DNA from: Ruminococcaceae bacterium FB2012
GTDB lineage: Bacteria; Bacillota; Clostridia; Oscillospirales; Ruminococcaceae
Direction of reading: 5' to 3'
Length of the DNA stretch: 64,000 nucleotides
NCBI GenBank assembly: GCA_900104495.1
Contig: FMXS01000007.1
Location: 62,001-126,000 of the forward strand
Both the position numbers and the translations under genes were made by a program. Shown one piece after another: positions 33,492 to 41,220 of this stretch. Every line of letters starts with the position of its first letter. Position 1 is the stretch's first letter. The notes under the pieces were generated by a model. It was not told the DNA's origin, did no database searches, and worked only from the letters and a program-made list of their open reading frames with translations.

Positions 33492-35585
33492 TTATGCTTC
33501 TTCGGAGGAAGCCTCATCCTTCTTGGAAGAGCTGTCGTCCTTCTTGGAGGAGCTGTCATCCTTCTTGGAGGAGCTGTCGTCCTTCTTGGAGGAGCTGTCG
33601 TCCTTCTTGGAGGAGTCGTCGCCCTTCTTGGAGGAGCTGTCGTCCTTCTTGGAGGAGTCGTCGTCCTTCTTGGAGGAGTCGTCCTTCTTGGTCTCGCCCT
33701 TGCCTATCTCGTAGACCTTACCGCCGTCTACCTTGTCAACAGTAGACTTTTTCAGCTCTGCTTCCTTGGCCGCAACCGTGATGTTCACAAAGTTGCTCTC
33801 CAACTGGGCCTCACCCTTGGAGTCTACGAAAGGTCCGGAGAACTTGAATCCGGCATAGATAGTCTTCTTGGAATCCTTGCCGTCGTCGTCGGTGACGGTC
33901 AGGCTCACCTTGTAGAATCTGTGAAGATTGGTCTTGGCGTCGTAGAGTCCGATAGTGCCCTCGTAGAAGCCGTCGTTGATAACGATGTAATCCTTAACGG
34001 CCTCGAAGGTGTCGATGCTCTTGATCTTTCCGCCCAGGCTCAGACCGCCGAGATAAGATCTGCCGGTGTAGTCGTCCTGGAACTTCTTGGTGAACTCCGC
34101 GAACTTATCCTTGAAGGCGTCGAGATCTGCGGGCTGGCTCTTCTCGGTGATGTAGTGACCGTAGGAAGTTTCGTCTACCGTGAACTCCTTGTAGCAGTAG
34201 CCGTCCTCGTCGGGAGTATCGGTAGGCTTGTAGCCGTTGGAGAGCAGGCTGCTGGAAACGTAGGCCTTTACCTTGAAGGTATCGCCGGCCTTGAAGGACT
34301 TCTGATCGCCCAGATCAAGATAGTAGCTGACGCTGTCCTTGACGTTTGCATCAACGTCATCGCTGTTGACACGGCTGATCCTCAGATAAGGGATAGCGCC
34401 GGTGGTCTCGAACTTGATCTTCTCGAAGATGTCCACCTGCTTGGCCTCGGTCAGACCGGAAACTGTGAACTCCTTCTCCTCGGTGGTATTGGAGATGATA
34501 TAGGTCTTGCCCTCGTATACGAAGTAAGCGCCCTTGGAGCTGTCGTTGTCGTCGATGAAGGTGTAGTCTTCAACATCGTAGGAGCTGAAATTCGCCTGGA
34601 AGGTGACCTTATCGCCGTTCTTCAGATTGTATCCGTCGGAGCTGAGATAGTATCTGATGAAAGGATAGGTGCCCTTTGTGGAGCTGTCGTCCACCTCGCC
34701 GCGCTCGTCCATACCGGTGAACTTGGGATCGAAGCCTGCGAACAGGTCGATCTGCTCGCCGTCAACGAAGCCGTCGGCCTCGACTTCAAACTCGGTATTT
34801 TCCAGCTTGATAAGAGCGTCTTTCAGCTCTTCCTCGTCGAACTCAACGGTGCAGCTGATCTTGTCGCCGTTGGAGAGGCCCGTGGACTTGGACATATTGA
34901 CTTTAAGGTCATACTGTCCCTTGGACTTGGCAAGCAGAGCGTTTCTCATCTCGACAGCCTGCTCGTAGTCGGAAGCCTTGTCGAAGGCTTTCAGAAGGGT
35001 CTTCTTATCGGTGGAGAAATAATCGCTGTACTCCTTCTCGACCTTGTTGCCGTCCTTGTCGCGGACATAGGAATAGGGATCGGGGTCTGCGTTGGGGCTG
35101 TTCAGATAAGCCACGGCAGTACCGCTTCCGTTGATGCCCTTGTACTTGAAAGCAAAGAGCTTCTGAGCGTCGATCTTCTGATACTTGGTCAGCTGGAAGA
35201 ATACGATAAGCCCCGCTACCAGTGCAACGACGCCCACGCCGCTGAGGATGATAGGCAGCTTATGCCTCTTTATCCAGGCGCCGAAGGTCTTGTTGGGATC
35301 CTTGGGGGGCTTGGGGGGCTTGGGAGCGGGAACGGGTCCCGGCTGGAACTGGCCCGGTATGGGTCCCTGCTGAGGCGGAACGGGTCCCGGCTGGAACTGG
35401 CCCGGTACGGGTCCCTGCTGAGGCGGAACGGGTCCCGGTGCCGGCTGAGGCGGAACGGGCTGGGGTGCAGGCTGTGCCGCAAGAGCTTCATCGGTATCGA
35501 CGATAGGCGTACCGCACTTGCCGCAGAACTTGCCCGCGTCCTCAAGCGAATTACCGCACTTGGGGCAAAACTTAGGTCTGCTCAT
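33492..35585 (-). CDS. Zinc-ribbon membrane protein with Lys/Asp/Ser repeat tail
   Basis: A 697-residue protein starting with a zinc ribbon (KFCPKCGNSL and KFCGKCGTPI), followed by a Pro/Gln/Gly-rich segment of repeats (about 40-100), one membrane helix (about 112-133, LPIILSGVGVVALVAGLIVFF) and a large outer region of about 500 residues made of several similar beta-rich modules. Modules repeat the pattern of an FEVEADGFVDGEQIDLFAG-type strand and YYLSSDGYNLKNGDKV. The last 60 residues are near-perfect repeats of SSSKKDD. Zinc-ribbon proteins of this plan (cytoplasmic ribbon, helix, outer beta modules) are frequent in Firmicutes and include TcaA/YvbJ-like proteins of wall stress; this identity is tentative. 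Confidence 0.72.
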   Translation of the reverse strand: MSRPKFCPKCGNSLEDAGKFCGKCGTPIVDTDEALAAQPAPQPVPPQPAPGPVPPQQGPVPGQFQPGPVPPQQGPIPGQFQPGPVPAPKPPKPPKDPNKTFGAWIKRHKLPIILSGVGVVALVAGLIVFFQLTKYQKIDAQKLFAFKYKGINGSGTAVAYLNSPNADPDPYSYVRDKDGNKVEKEYSDYFSTDKKTLLKAFDKASDYEQAVEMRNALLAKSKGQYDLKVNMSKSTGLSNGDKISCTVEFDEEELKDALIKLENTEFEVEADGFVDGEQIDLFAGFDPKFTGMDERGEVDDSSTKGTYPFIRYYLSSDGYNLKNGDKVTFQANFSSYDVEDYTFIDDNDSSKGAYFVYEGKTYIISNTTEEKEFTVSGLTEAKQVDIFEKIKFETTGAIPYLRISRVNSDDVDANVKDSVSYYLDLGDQKSFKAGDTFKVKAYVSSSLLSNGYKPTDTPDEDGYCYKEFTVDETSYGHYITEKSQPADLDAFKDKFAEFTKKFQDDYTGRSYLGGLSLGGKIKSIDTFEAVKDYIVINDGFYEGTIGLYDAKTNLHRFYKVSLTVTDDDGKDSKKTIYAGFKFSGPFVDSKGEAQLESNFVNITVAAKEAELKKSTVDKVDGGKVYEIGKGETKKDDSSKKDDDSSKKDDSSSKKGDDSSKKDDSSSKKDDSSSKKDDSSSKKDDSSSKKDEASSEEA
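33515..33690 (-). repeat. 21-bp tandem repeat inside a coding region
   Basis: About eight imperfect copies of a 21-bp unit (encoding a seven-residue Ser/Lys/Asp motif), some shortened by three or six bases in frame. All differences keep the reading frame. Such tracts often vary in copy number between strains. Confidence 0.9.
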
Positions 35586-36129
35586 AATGTAACCTCCATT
35601 TTCTTAACAAAGCAAAAGTCTTTATTTACAGGCTTTTACCCGATTATTACGTATTTATTATAGTATAATCCAATGAATTTGTCAATACAAAAAAAGCAAA
35701 AAGCGGGAAAGGTCTTCCGGAGTTAAGAAAAAGCCTCCGGCAGCAAGCAGGACAGCCCAAATAGCAGCGTCCGGTCTGGCATTTGCCAGATTTGCCACAC
35801 CCATTCTGGCATTTGCCAGATTTGCCGCACCCATTCTGGCATTTGCCAGATTTGCCACAACAGTTCTGGCAAATCTGGCTGATACTGTTACTGATACTGT
35901 TACTGTAACTGTTACTGATACTGTTACTGTAAGTGAGAGTGTAACTGTTACTGTGGGCGGTCCGGCCGGAAAAGCCGGCCCGCCCTTACGCCCTCTCCCC
36001 CTCAAAAAAAACGACAGCTCTATAAAACCAGGCAAAAAAAGAATAAAGAACATCAAGGCCCCGCCCGAAGGCGCACTCCTTAATTATTCTTTATTCTTTC
36101 TTCTTTATTATTTACACGCAGACACACGT
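35586..36129. repeat. Gene-free region with tandem repeats
   Basis: Contains three 30-bp units (35776-35805, 35806-35835, 35836-35865) and a partial fourth; each unit includes the palindrome CTGGCATTTGCCAG. Then comes an array of imperfect six-base units of the ACTGTT and ACTGAT type (about 35879-35953), then a strong GC-rich hairpin (GGGCGG to CCGCCC, about 35955-35985). An open minus-strand frame across it has no protein character. Copy B of the 3' repeat follows at 36071. Confidence 0.8.
36071..36113 (-). repeat. Copy B of the intergenic 3' repeat
   Basis: Minus strand: AATAATAAAGAAGAAAGAATAAAGAATAA is shortened here to its consecutive parts AATAATAAAGAAG and AAAGAATAAAGAATAA, then AAGGAGTGCGC. 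Copy C shares a 29-base stretch of the A/G-rich part exactly. It begins 16 bases after the stop codon of the GGDEF-EAL gene. Confidence 0.7.
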
Positions 36130-37842
36130 TCAGCCCATGATCTTCCCAAGCTCGTACCTGTGTCCTCCCAAAAGGGCTTCAAACTGCTCTATGGGCAGGG
36201 GGCGGTCAAAGACAAAGCCCTGAGCGATACGGCAGCCGTTGCTGCGGAGTATCTCTATCTGCTTGGCGGTCTCAACGCCTTCGGTGATGCACTCCAGGCC
36301 CAGTTCAAGGGCCATGGAAACAACGTGACGGTACATCAGACTGGTGACGCTTCTCTCGTCGTCGCCGTCGGCGGGGAGGAAGCATCGGTCTATCTTCAGC
36401 ACGTTCCAGGGTATCTCTCTTATCAGATTCAGTGAGGAATACCCGACTCCGAAGTCGTCCACCGAAGTGGAGATGCCCTTCTCCTGGAGCCCGCTTACGA
36501 TGCGCTTCAGGTCGCGGAACTCAACGTCCGTGGTGGTTTCCGTCAGCTCTATCTCGATATACTCGTGAGGAACGTTATGCCTGTCGATGTTCTCCAGGAT
36601 ATGCTTCTGGAGGTCAACATCCGCAAGATGCTTTCTCGAAAGGTTCACCGAGACCTTCACGGGCTGTTTGCCCGAATCTAACCAGCGTCGGATGTCCGCG
36701 CAGACGGCGTCAAGCATATAGAAATCCAGGCGGCAGACGTCGGCAGTCTGTTCGAGTATCGGGATGAATTCTCCCGGAGGTATCATGAACCCGTCGTGGA
36801 ACCAGCGGCAGAGAGCCTCTGCGCCCACGATGCGTCCGGTCTCCACATCCACCTTCGGCTGATAGTAGACCTTGAATTCCCGCTCGGTTATAGCCTTCGG
36901 GAACAGCTGCTGCACCCGCATGGCCTTGTAGTTTTCCTTGACCATGCTGTAATCGTAGTAGACTATTGAACTGGTATGATCGCGCTTTGCAGCCTGGGAC
37001 GAGCCTATGAGCTTATCCATGATGTCGCCCTGGGTGTTGAAGACAAACTCGTCCGGGATGGGGTAAACTCCCACGCTGGCCGACACCATCACACGGCTGT
37101 CCTCGCCGGAGCCGTAGTTGACGGGTATCCCGCGCAGTATGCCTAAAATGCGGTCGGTGTGGACGTTTTTGAACAGCATTATGAAATTGTCGCCGCCCAT
37201 ACGGGCAACGATGCCGTCATCTCCTGCCGCGTGGCTTATCATCTCGTAGTATTTTTTCATCACGACGTCGGCGTTGTCACGTCCGATGTCCTGGTTTATC
37301 AGTGAGAAGCGCCGCAGGTTGAAAAGGGCCGTGGTATAGACGCCGTTGAACTTGCCCTCGCCGTAAAGTGTTCCTGCCCTTCGCAGGAAGGCGCGGAGGT
37401 TCGGGTAGCCCTTATCGTCGTAAAAGCCGAACTGCTCCACGGCGCTGGAAAGCCGGTTGCGGCTGACAAAGCTCAGCAGAGACCGCACCACAAGGTCAAG
37501 CCGGCGCATATCGTTGTCGGAAAGCGGAGGCTCGTCCTCCGGCCTGTATATCGTACCTTTTATGACCGCCTGGGATTTGGAAACGAACCTTTTGTAAATG
37601 ACAGGCGGGCCGCCGCGGCCGTTGTCGAAGTCGCAGAAGATCTCGCCGTCCTTCAGCTTTTCCTTGCTGACGTCGGTGTAGAACTCCGTAACGCCCTTTG
37701 AGATGCCGAACAGCTCCGAAAGCTCAACGAGGATGCCGATAAACTCCTTGCGGTCAAAACTCTGAGGATCGGTCATAGAGCTTATCATTTTCTCAAAGAT
37801 CCTGCTGAATTCTTTTTCATCAACAAAATCCATATTATCCAT
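36130..37842 (-). CDS. GGDEF-EAL protein, likely cyclic-di-GMP phosphodiesterase
   Basis: A 570-residue cytosolic protein with no membrane segment. An N-terminal sensor-like region (about 1-140) is followed by a GGDEF domain (about 145-300) whose signature reads GGDNF, so cyclase activity is doubtful, and an EAL domain (about 310-565). In the EAL domain the catalytic set is seen: Glu in GAEALCRW, Asn in VSVNLS, Glu in IEIELTE, the Asp pair in VDDFGVGYSSL, Lys in LKIDR and Glu in CITEGVET. It is therefore expected to hydrolyse cyclic-di-GMP. A consensus promoter lies upstream. Its N-terminal input is unknown. It is alone in its transcript. Confidence 0.9.
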   Translation of the reverse strand: MDNMDFVDEKEFSRIFEKMISSMTDPQSFDRKEFIGILVELSELFGISKGVTEFYTDVSKEKLKDGEIFCDFDNGRGGPPVIYKRFVSKSQAVIKGTIYRPEDEPPLSDNDMRRLDLVVRSLLSFVSRNRLSSAVEQFGFYDDKGYPNLRAFLRRAGTLYGEGKFNGVYTTALFNLRRFSLINQDIGRDNADVVMKKYYEMISHAAGDDGIVARMGGDNFIMLFKNVHTDRILGILRGIPVNYGSGEDSRVMVSASVGVYPIPDEFVFNTQGDIMDKLIGSSQAAKRDHTSSIVYYDYSMVKENYKAMRVQQLFPKAITEREFKVYYQPKVDVETGRIVGAEALCRWFHDGFMIPPGEFIPILEQTADVCRLDFYMLDAVCADIRRWLDSGKQPVKVSVNLSRKHLADVDLQKHILENIDRHNVPHEYIEIELTETTTDVEFRDLKRIVSGLQEKGISTSVDDFGVGYSSLNLIREIPWNVLKIDRCFLPADGDDERSVTSLMYRHVVSMALELGLECITEGVETAKQIEILRSNGCRIAQGFVFDRPLPIEQFEALLGGHRYELGKIMG

Positions 37843-37895
37843 GACCTTTCCTCCTTTCTATGTTTCCGTTACTTGGATAAGATATATCCTTCTTT

Positions 37896-37924
37896 ATTAT
37901 ACCACAAATTGTATTCGTTTTCAA
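37896..37924 (-). promoter_or_regulatory. Promoter of the GGDEF-EAL gene
   Basis: Minus strand TTGAAA (37919-37924), 17-base spacer, TATAAT (37896-37901). Confidence 0.8.
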
Positions 37925-38008
37925 GTAGGTTGACAAAAAGTTGCGCAATTATTTACAATTGAAAATTTACTACCGAAAACGCGCTTTTTCGATGGGCAAT
38001 CCGGTAAT

Positions 38009-38030
38009 ACTGTCCCGAATTTCGGACAGT
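38009..38030. other. Inverted repeat ACTGTCC-N8-GGACAGT
   Basis: A perfect 7-bp dyad in a gene-free region. The same arms (ACTGTCC and GGACAG) with an eight-base loop occur again at 59264-59284 in another gene-free region. Confidence 0.6.
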
Positions 38031-38060
38031 TGACAAATTCCTGCGTTCCCGCCGGCAGAC

Positions 38061-38176
38061 AAAAAAAGCGCCCCTGTCTTCCGGCAGGAGCTTCAAAAAA
38101 AACATTGGGGAGAAGCCGGCAGTTTCCTGCCGGCCATGAAACGTATATGAAAGCCTGGGGTAATAGCTTTCACATA
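38061..38176 (-). ncRNA. Candidate minus-strand small RNA with terminator
   Basis: Three consecutive strong hairpins, read on the minus strand: arms at 38166-38176 and 38144-38154 (11 pairs, one G-T), GCCGGCAG / CTGCCGGC (38115-38134, GAAA-type loop), and GCTCCTG / CAGGGGC (38070-38091) followed by seven T residues. The last is a canonical terminator with no upstream minus-strand gene, so a short untranslated transcript is the best explanation. No strong minus-strand promoter was found, and it could also be a plus-strand structured region upstream of rsmE. Confidence 0.4.
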
Positions 38177-38254
38177 CAGAAATCATTGTAGGTCCATTGT
38201 AGCCCCCTTTTGTGATAGCTGTATGAAAACTTATCAAATTATTTATTAACAATA

Positions 38255-38283
38255 TTGCACTTTCTGTTCATTTATGCTACAAT
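38255..38283 (+). promoter_or_regulatory. rsmE promoter
   Basis: TTGCAC (38255-38260), 17-base spacer, TACAAT (38278-38283), about 65 bases before the start. Confidence 0.72.
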
Positions 38284-38350
38284 ATAAATCAAGCTGTTTT
38301 TTTGTGAATGTTTACCTGTATTTATTCGATAGACCAAGGAGTTGTAAAAT

Positions 38351-39085
38351 ATGCCGAAATTCAACCTTCCGAGATTTTTCAAAGAGTCCCGCCCCGAGGG
38401 GGAGACCGTCCTCACCGGCGAGGACGCCCGCCACATCGGCCTCAGCCTGCGTATGCGCGTGGGCGAGAAGATCACGCTCTGCTCCAAGGGCGTTGACTTC
38501 GAGTGCGAGATAGTTTCCATAACTCCCCAGGAGGTCCGCTGCCGGGTCGTTGACGAGAAGCCCTCCGAAGGCGAACCCACCGTTAAAGTCACCCTCTTCC
38601 AGGCTTTGCCCAAGTCCGGGAAGATGAGCACTATCGTTCAGAAGGCCGTAGAGCTGGGCGTGGACAAGATCGTTCCCGTCATCACCTCACGGTGCGTGGC
38701 CCGTCCCGACAGCCGAAGCATGGCCCGCAAGCATGACCGCTGGAACAAGGTGGCTCTTGCCGCCGCCAGGCAGTGCGGACGCGGCGTCATCCCCGAGGTC
38801 ACGGAGCTTGTCACCTTTGAGGAGGCCGTGAAGCAGGCCGCCGCTATGGACAGGGCTCTCTTCTGCTACGAGGGCGGCGGGGAAAGCCTGCTGACCACAA
38901 GTTTTGAAGGTGCCGTCACCGTTGGTATCCTTATCGGTGCGGAGGGGGGCTTTGAAGCCTCCGAGGCCGAGACCGCCAAGGAAGCCGGCCTTGTGACCGT
39001 TACCCTCGGGCGCCGTATCCTCCGCTGCGAGACGGCTCCGCTGGCGGCTGTCTCCGCTGTTATGCTCCTTACCGGAAATATGTGA
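38351..39085 (+). CDS. rsmE: 16S rRNA (uracil-1498-N3)-methyltransferase
   Basis: A 244-residue SPOUT (knotted) methyltransferase that methylates U1498 of 16S rRNA in the decoding region, using S-adenosylmethionine. The N-terminal PUA-like domain (about 1-75) contains EDARHIGLSLRMRVGE; the knot has LIGAEGGF and LGRRILRCETAPLA, the SAM-binding elements. Length and order are typical. AAGGAG precedes the ATG. In many Firmicutes the neighbour is prmA or dnaJ; here it is alone, bounded by a gene-free region on the left and a small gene on the right. Confidence 0.94.
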   Translation: MPKFNLPRFFKESRPEGETVLTGEDARHIGLSLRMRVGEKITLCSKGVDFECEIVSITPQEVRCRVVDEKPSEGEPTVKVTLFQALPKSGKMSTIVQKAVELGVDKIVPVITSRCVARPDSRSMARKHDRWNKVALAAARQCGRGVIPEVTELVTFEEAVKQAAAMDRALFCYEGGGESLLTTSFEGAVTVGILIGAEGGFEASEAETAKEAGLVTVTLGRRILRCETAPLAAVSAVMLLTGNM

Positions 39086-39171
39086 GCACTCCTGCCTGCC
39101 AAAAATTTGCGGCCGATTTTGTTTATAATACACAAAAACGAGATATGGTTTTTTATTTTTTTGAAAAATGC

Positions 39172-39200
39172 TTGATTATTTTTTAAGAGTGTGTTATAAT
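39172..39200 (+). promoter_or_regulatory. Promoter of a small membrane-protein gene
   Basis: TTGATT (39172-39177), 17-base spacer, TATAAT (39195-39200). Confidence 0.75.
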
Positions 39201-39276
39201 ACAGTTAATCTGAATGGTGCGAATAACTACGCTTCATTTGTGAGATACTATACTTAAAACGAAGGAGTGTTCTATC

Positions 39277-39507
39277 ATGGGAAAGTTATTTAAGATCGCT
39301 GTTGTTGCCGGTGCCGTTGCTGCCGGAGCTGCTGCTATTTTCGCTCTCAAGAAGCGCAAGGAGCTTGAGGACTACGACTACGAAGAGCTGGACGACGATT
39401 TCGATGACTGCGTAGCAGACGCCGAAGACGCTGTTGATGATGCTCAGGAAGGCGTAGAGGAGACTCTTGACAAGGTCGAAGACGCTGTTGAGGAAGTTGA
39501 CGGTTAA
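39277..39507 (+). CDS. Small acidic membrane-anchored protein
   Basis: A 76-residue protein: one hydrophobic helix near the N terminus (IAVVAGAVAAGAAAIFAL, about 7-24), a basic stop-transfer (KKRK), then a strongly acidic helical tail (LDDDFDDCVADAEDAVDDAQ) in which Val, Ala and Leu recur with heptad-like spacing. The plan (short anchor, charged helical tail) is like YtxH-type stress proteins, but the sequence is not close enough for a family call. GAAGGAG lies well before the ATG, and it has its own promoter and terminator, so expression as a free-standing gene is well supported. Probable location: cytoplasmic membrane, tail inside. Confidence 0.8.
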   Translation: MGKLFKIAVVAGAVAAGAAAIFALKKRKELEDYDYEELDDDFDDCVADAEDAVDDAQEGVEETLDKVEDAVEEVDG

Positions 39508-39551
39508 TCTTAACTGAATTATACGAATTTTTTCTTTTTCATACTTTCCTG

Positions 39552-39587
39552 AAAAGAGGACCTGCCGGGAGGCAGATCCTCTTTTTT
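39552..39587 (+). terminator. Terminator of the small membrane-protein gene
   Basis: Stem GAGGA / TCCTC plus inner TGCC / GGCA, flanked by an A run and followed by six T residues. Confidence 0.88.
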
Positions 39588-39610
39588 CCTGCTTCCTTAT
39601 CGGAATCAGC

Positions 39611-39647
39611 AAAAAGGCACTCCCGCCGTATATACGGCAGAAGTGCC
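39611..39647 (-). terminator. Terminator of the DUF896-WYL operon
   Basis: Minus-strand stem GGCACT / AGTGCC with an inner GCCGTATATACGGC palindrome, then five T residues, 34 bases after the stop codon. Confidence 0.88.
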
Positions 39648-39680
39648 AGGAAACAAACTATTTTATCCCGCGCCCGCGTT

Positions 39681-40673
39681 TCAGTACAGATCCAGCAGGT
39701 CGTTGAGGAGCATCTGGGCTTTCTTGCAGACGTCGTAGGGCTCCAGGACTTTGGCCTTGGTGCCGAACTGGAACAGCCAGCCCCAGAAGGTGGGCGCAAG
39801 CTGCACCTCGCAGCGGATGACAAATGTATCGTCGGAGTTCTTCATGCACTCCACATTGTCGCCGAAGCGGTCGATGACAACGTCCATAAGGGAGTTTTCA
39901 AACTGGAGCTTCAGCTCTCTCCTCTCGCCGCCGTACATGGTGAACAACGACTTGAAGCTCTCAAGATCCTTCTTTTCCTCTTCGGTGAAAGCGGCGATCT
40001 TGGAATCTGTCATTGTGACTTCGGTCATGCGGTCCACGCGGTAGCGGCACACCGCCCCGTGATTGTGGCACACGCAGGTCAGATAGTAGTTGTCGTTTTC
40101 CCATACCAGCTCGTTGGGCGAAACAAGATACTGCTCGCCTCCGTGTTTGAGCTGACGCTTCTTCATGGTATTGTATGTATAATACTTGAAGGTTATCTTT
40201 TTCTTCTTGGCGATCGCGTTCTGTATGGTGTTTATGCTGTAATAGATAGTCTCGTTCACCGACTTGTTGCGGGAGCGCTGTGACACATAGATCTGTCTGC
40301 CCAGCTGTGCCGCGGTGAACTTATTGGTGATGCGCTGGAGCTTTGTGATAAGCTCGTTGGATTTCTTCGTAGTCAGGAATCTGCACGAAGAAACTGCGCT
40401 GGCAAGTATATACAGCTCCTCGGCGGTAAAATCCTCCTTGCAAGCGTAGAAGTAGGCGTTGGAATGCCCCTTCTTCACCGTTTCGATGGTTATGCCGCTG
40501 TCGTTGAGGGTAGCGATATCGTCGTATATAGTTTTTCTTTCCGCCTTGATGCCTTCCTTTTCGAGCATATCGATAAGCTCGTTTCCCGTGAGAACATTGT
40601 TCTCGTCGGTCTGTGTCTTGAAGATCTGTTCCATGCGGAGCAGCTTCTGCTTCTGCTTGGATGCACCGGTCAT
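39681..40673 (-). CDS. WYL-domain transcriptional regulator
   Basis: A 330-residue regulator: an N-terminal winged helix-turn-helix (about 10-75; MLEKEGIKAERKTIYDDIATL) and a WYL domain (about 150-235; KKKKITFKYYTYN, YLVSPNELVWENDNYYLTC, RYRVDRM) followed by a C-terminal extension (about 245-330) of the WCX type. WYL domains bind nucleic acids or nucleotides and control DNA-damage, phage-defence and metabolic genes. The start codon overlaps the stop of the DUF896 gene (ATGA). No target can be read from the window; its own operon is the simplest guess. Confidence 0.88.
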   Translation of the reverse strand: MTGASKQKQKLLRMEQIFKTQTDENNVLTGNELIDMLEKEGIKAERKTIYDDIATLNDSGITIETVKKGHSNAYFYACKEDFTAEELYILASAVSSCRFLTTKKSNELITKLQRITNKFTAAQLGRQIYVSQRSRNKSVNETIYYSINTIQNAIAKKKKITFKYYTYNTMKKRQLKHGGEQYLVSPNELVWENDNYYLTCVCHNHGAVCRYRVDRMTEVTMTDSKIAAFTEEEKKDLESFKSLFTMYGGERRELKLQFENSLMDVVIDRFGDNVECMKNSDDTFVIRCEVQLAPTFWGWLFQFGTKAKVLEPYDVCKKAQMLLNDLLDLY

Positions 40674-40894
40674 TTCTTTTCCTCCCCGTCTCGCTTCATG
40701 TCCGCGACTCTGATCTTTGAGCCGTCGGGTTCGACGATAGTCATGCTTTCAAGCTGCGCTCTGAGATTTCCTGTTACCGCCTGTCTGTATTCGTTTCTGA
40801 GGGCAGTTCTCTCGGCCTGCTCCTCGGCGGTCAGCTCTCTCGTGCGGGCGATCCTTGTCAGCTCTGACAATCTGTCAAGCTTTTTTTTCTCCAT
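40670..40894 (-). CDS. DUF896 family protein (YnzC-like)
   Basis: A 74-residue protein of the DUF896 family: the core LDRLSELTRIARTRELTAEEQAERTALRNEYRQAVTGNLRAQLE forms the two-helix hairpin known from B. subtilis YnzC. In Bacillus members are part of the LexA/SOS region (yneA-yneB-ynzC), function unclear. Here it is first in an operon with a WYL regulator, coupled by ATGA overlap. GAAGAGG lies before the ATG. Its transcript has a leader of about 190 bases. Confidence 0.9.
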   Translation of the reverse strand: MEKKKLDRLSELTRIARTRELTAEEQAERTALRNEYRQAVTGNLRAQLESMTIVEPDGSKIRVADMKRDGEEKK

Positions 40895-41080
40895 AAATTT
40901 TTACCTCTTCGGGCTAAGCCCGTATTTCGCAGAGCGGGATCTTTCCTCTTCCCTGCTGCCGACGGCGGCTTACACAATACCGCCTCCCGATCTTATACCC
41001 TTTTGCAGCTCCGATTCTGCGGGGTCTGTCCCCTATTTATATTTTTGAAGTCCACAAAAAAGCCCTCAATCGGTCGGTAA
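40895..41080 (-). promoter_or_regulatory. Long leader of the DUF896-WYL operon
   Basis: About 190 untranslated bases on the minus strand with several hairpins: GGGG / CCCC (around 41023-41035), GGCGG / CCGCC (around 40967-40988) and GGGC / GCCC just before the ribosome binding site (40911-40921). No known riboswitch class is recognised. Confidence 0.4.
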
Positions 41081-41085
41081 GTCAT

Positions 41086-41114
41086 ATTATATCACGTTTT
41101 TTCGCATATTTCAA
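41086..41114 (-). promoter_or_regulatory. Promoter of the DUF896-WYL operon
   Basis: Minus strand TTGAAA (41109-41114), 17-base spacer, TATAAT (41086-41091). Confidence 0.8.
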
Positions 41115-41186
41115 CAAGTAAAATGCACAAACTGTCCGTTAAAAATCCCACATTTTATACAAAAAACATTAATTTTGACCCTTCTC

Positions 41187-41215
41187 TTGACATTTTCGCC
41201 TTTCCGTGCTATTAT
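41187..41215 (+). promoter_or_regulatory. Promoter of the sigma-like/yaaO/darA run
   Basis: TTGACA (41187-41192), 17-base spacer, TATTAT (41210-41215). It is divergent from the DUF896-WYL promoter 72 bases to the left. Confidence 0.78.
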
Positions 41216-41220
41216 TAATA

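Noticed and set aside
33336..35663. Very long plus-strand open frame opposite the zinc-ribbon repeat protein
   Set aside because: Low-complexity Leu/Gly/Val sequence produced by the antisense of a biased gene; the minus-strand protein has a zinc ribbon, a membrane helix and a terminator.
35776..35865. CRISPR-like array
   Set aside because: The 30-bp palindromic units are contiguous with no unique spacers, and no cas genes are near.
35682..36056. Minus-strand frame of 124 codons across the tandem repeats
   Set aside because: Its sequence is a translation of the repeats (TVTVTVSV, ANLANARMG) with no good start signal.
37953..38252. Minus-strand 99-codon frame in the rsmE upstream region
   Set aside because: No ribosome binding site or domain, and it runs through the hairpins and terminator.
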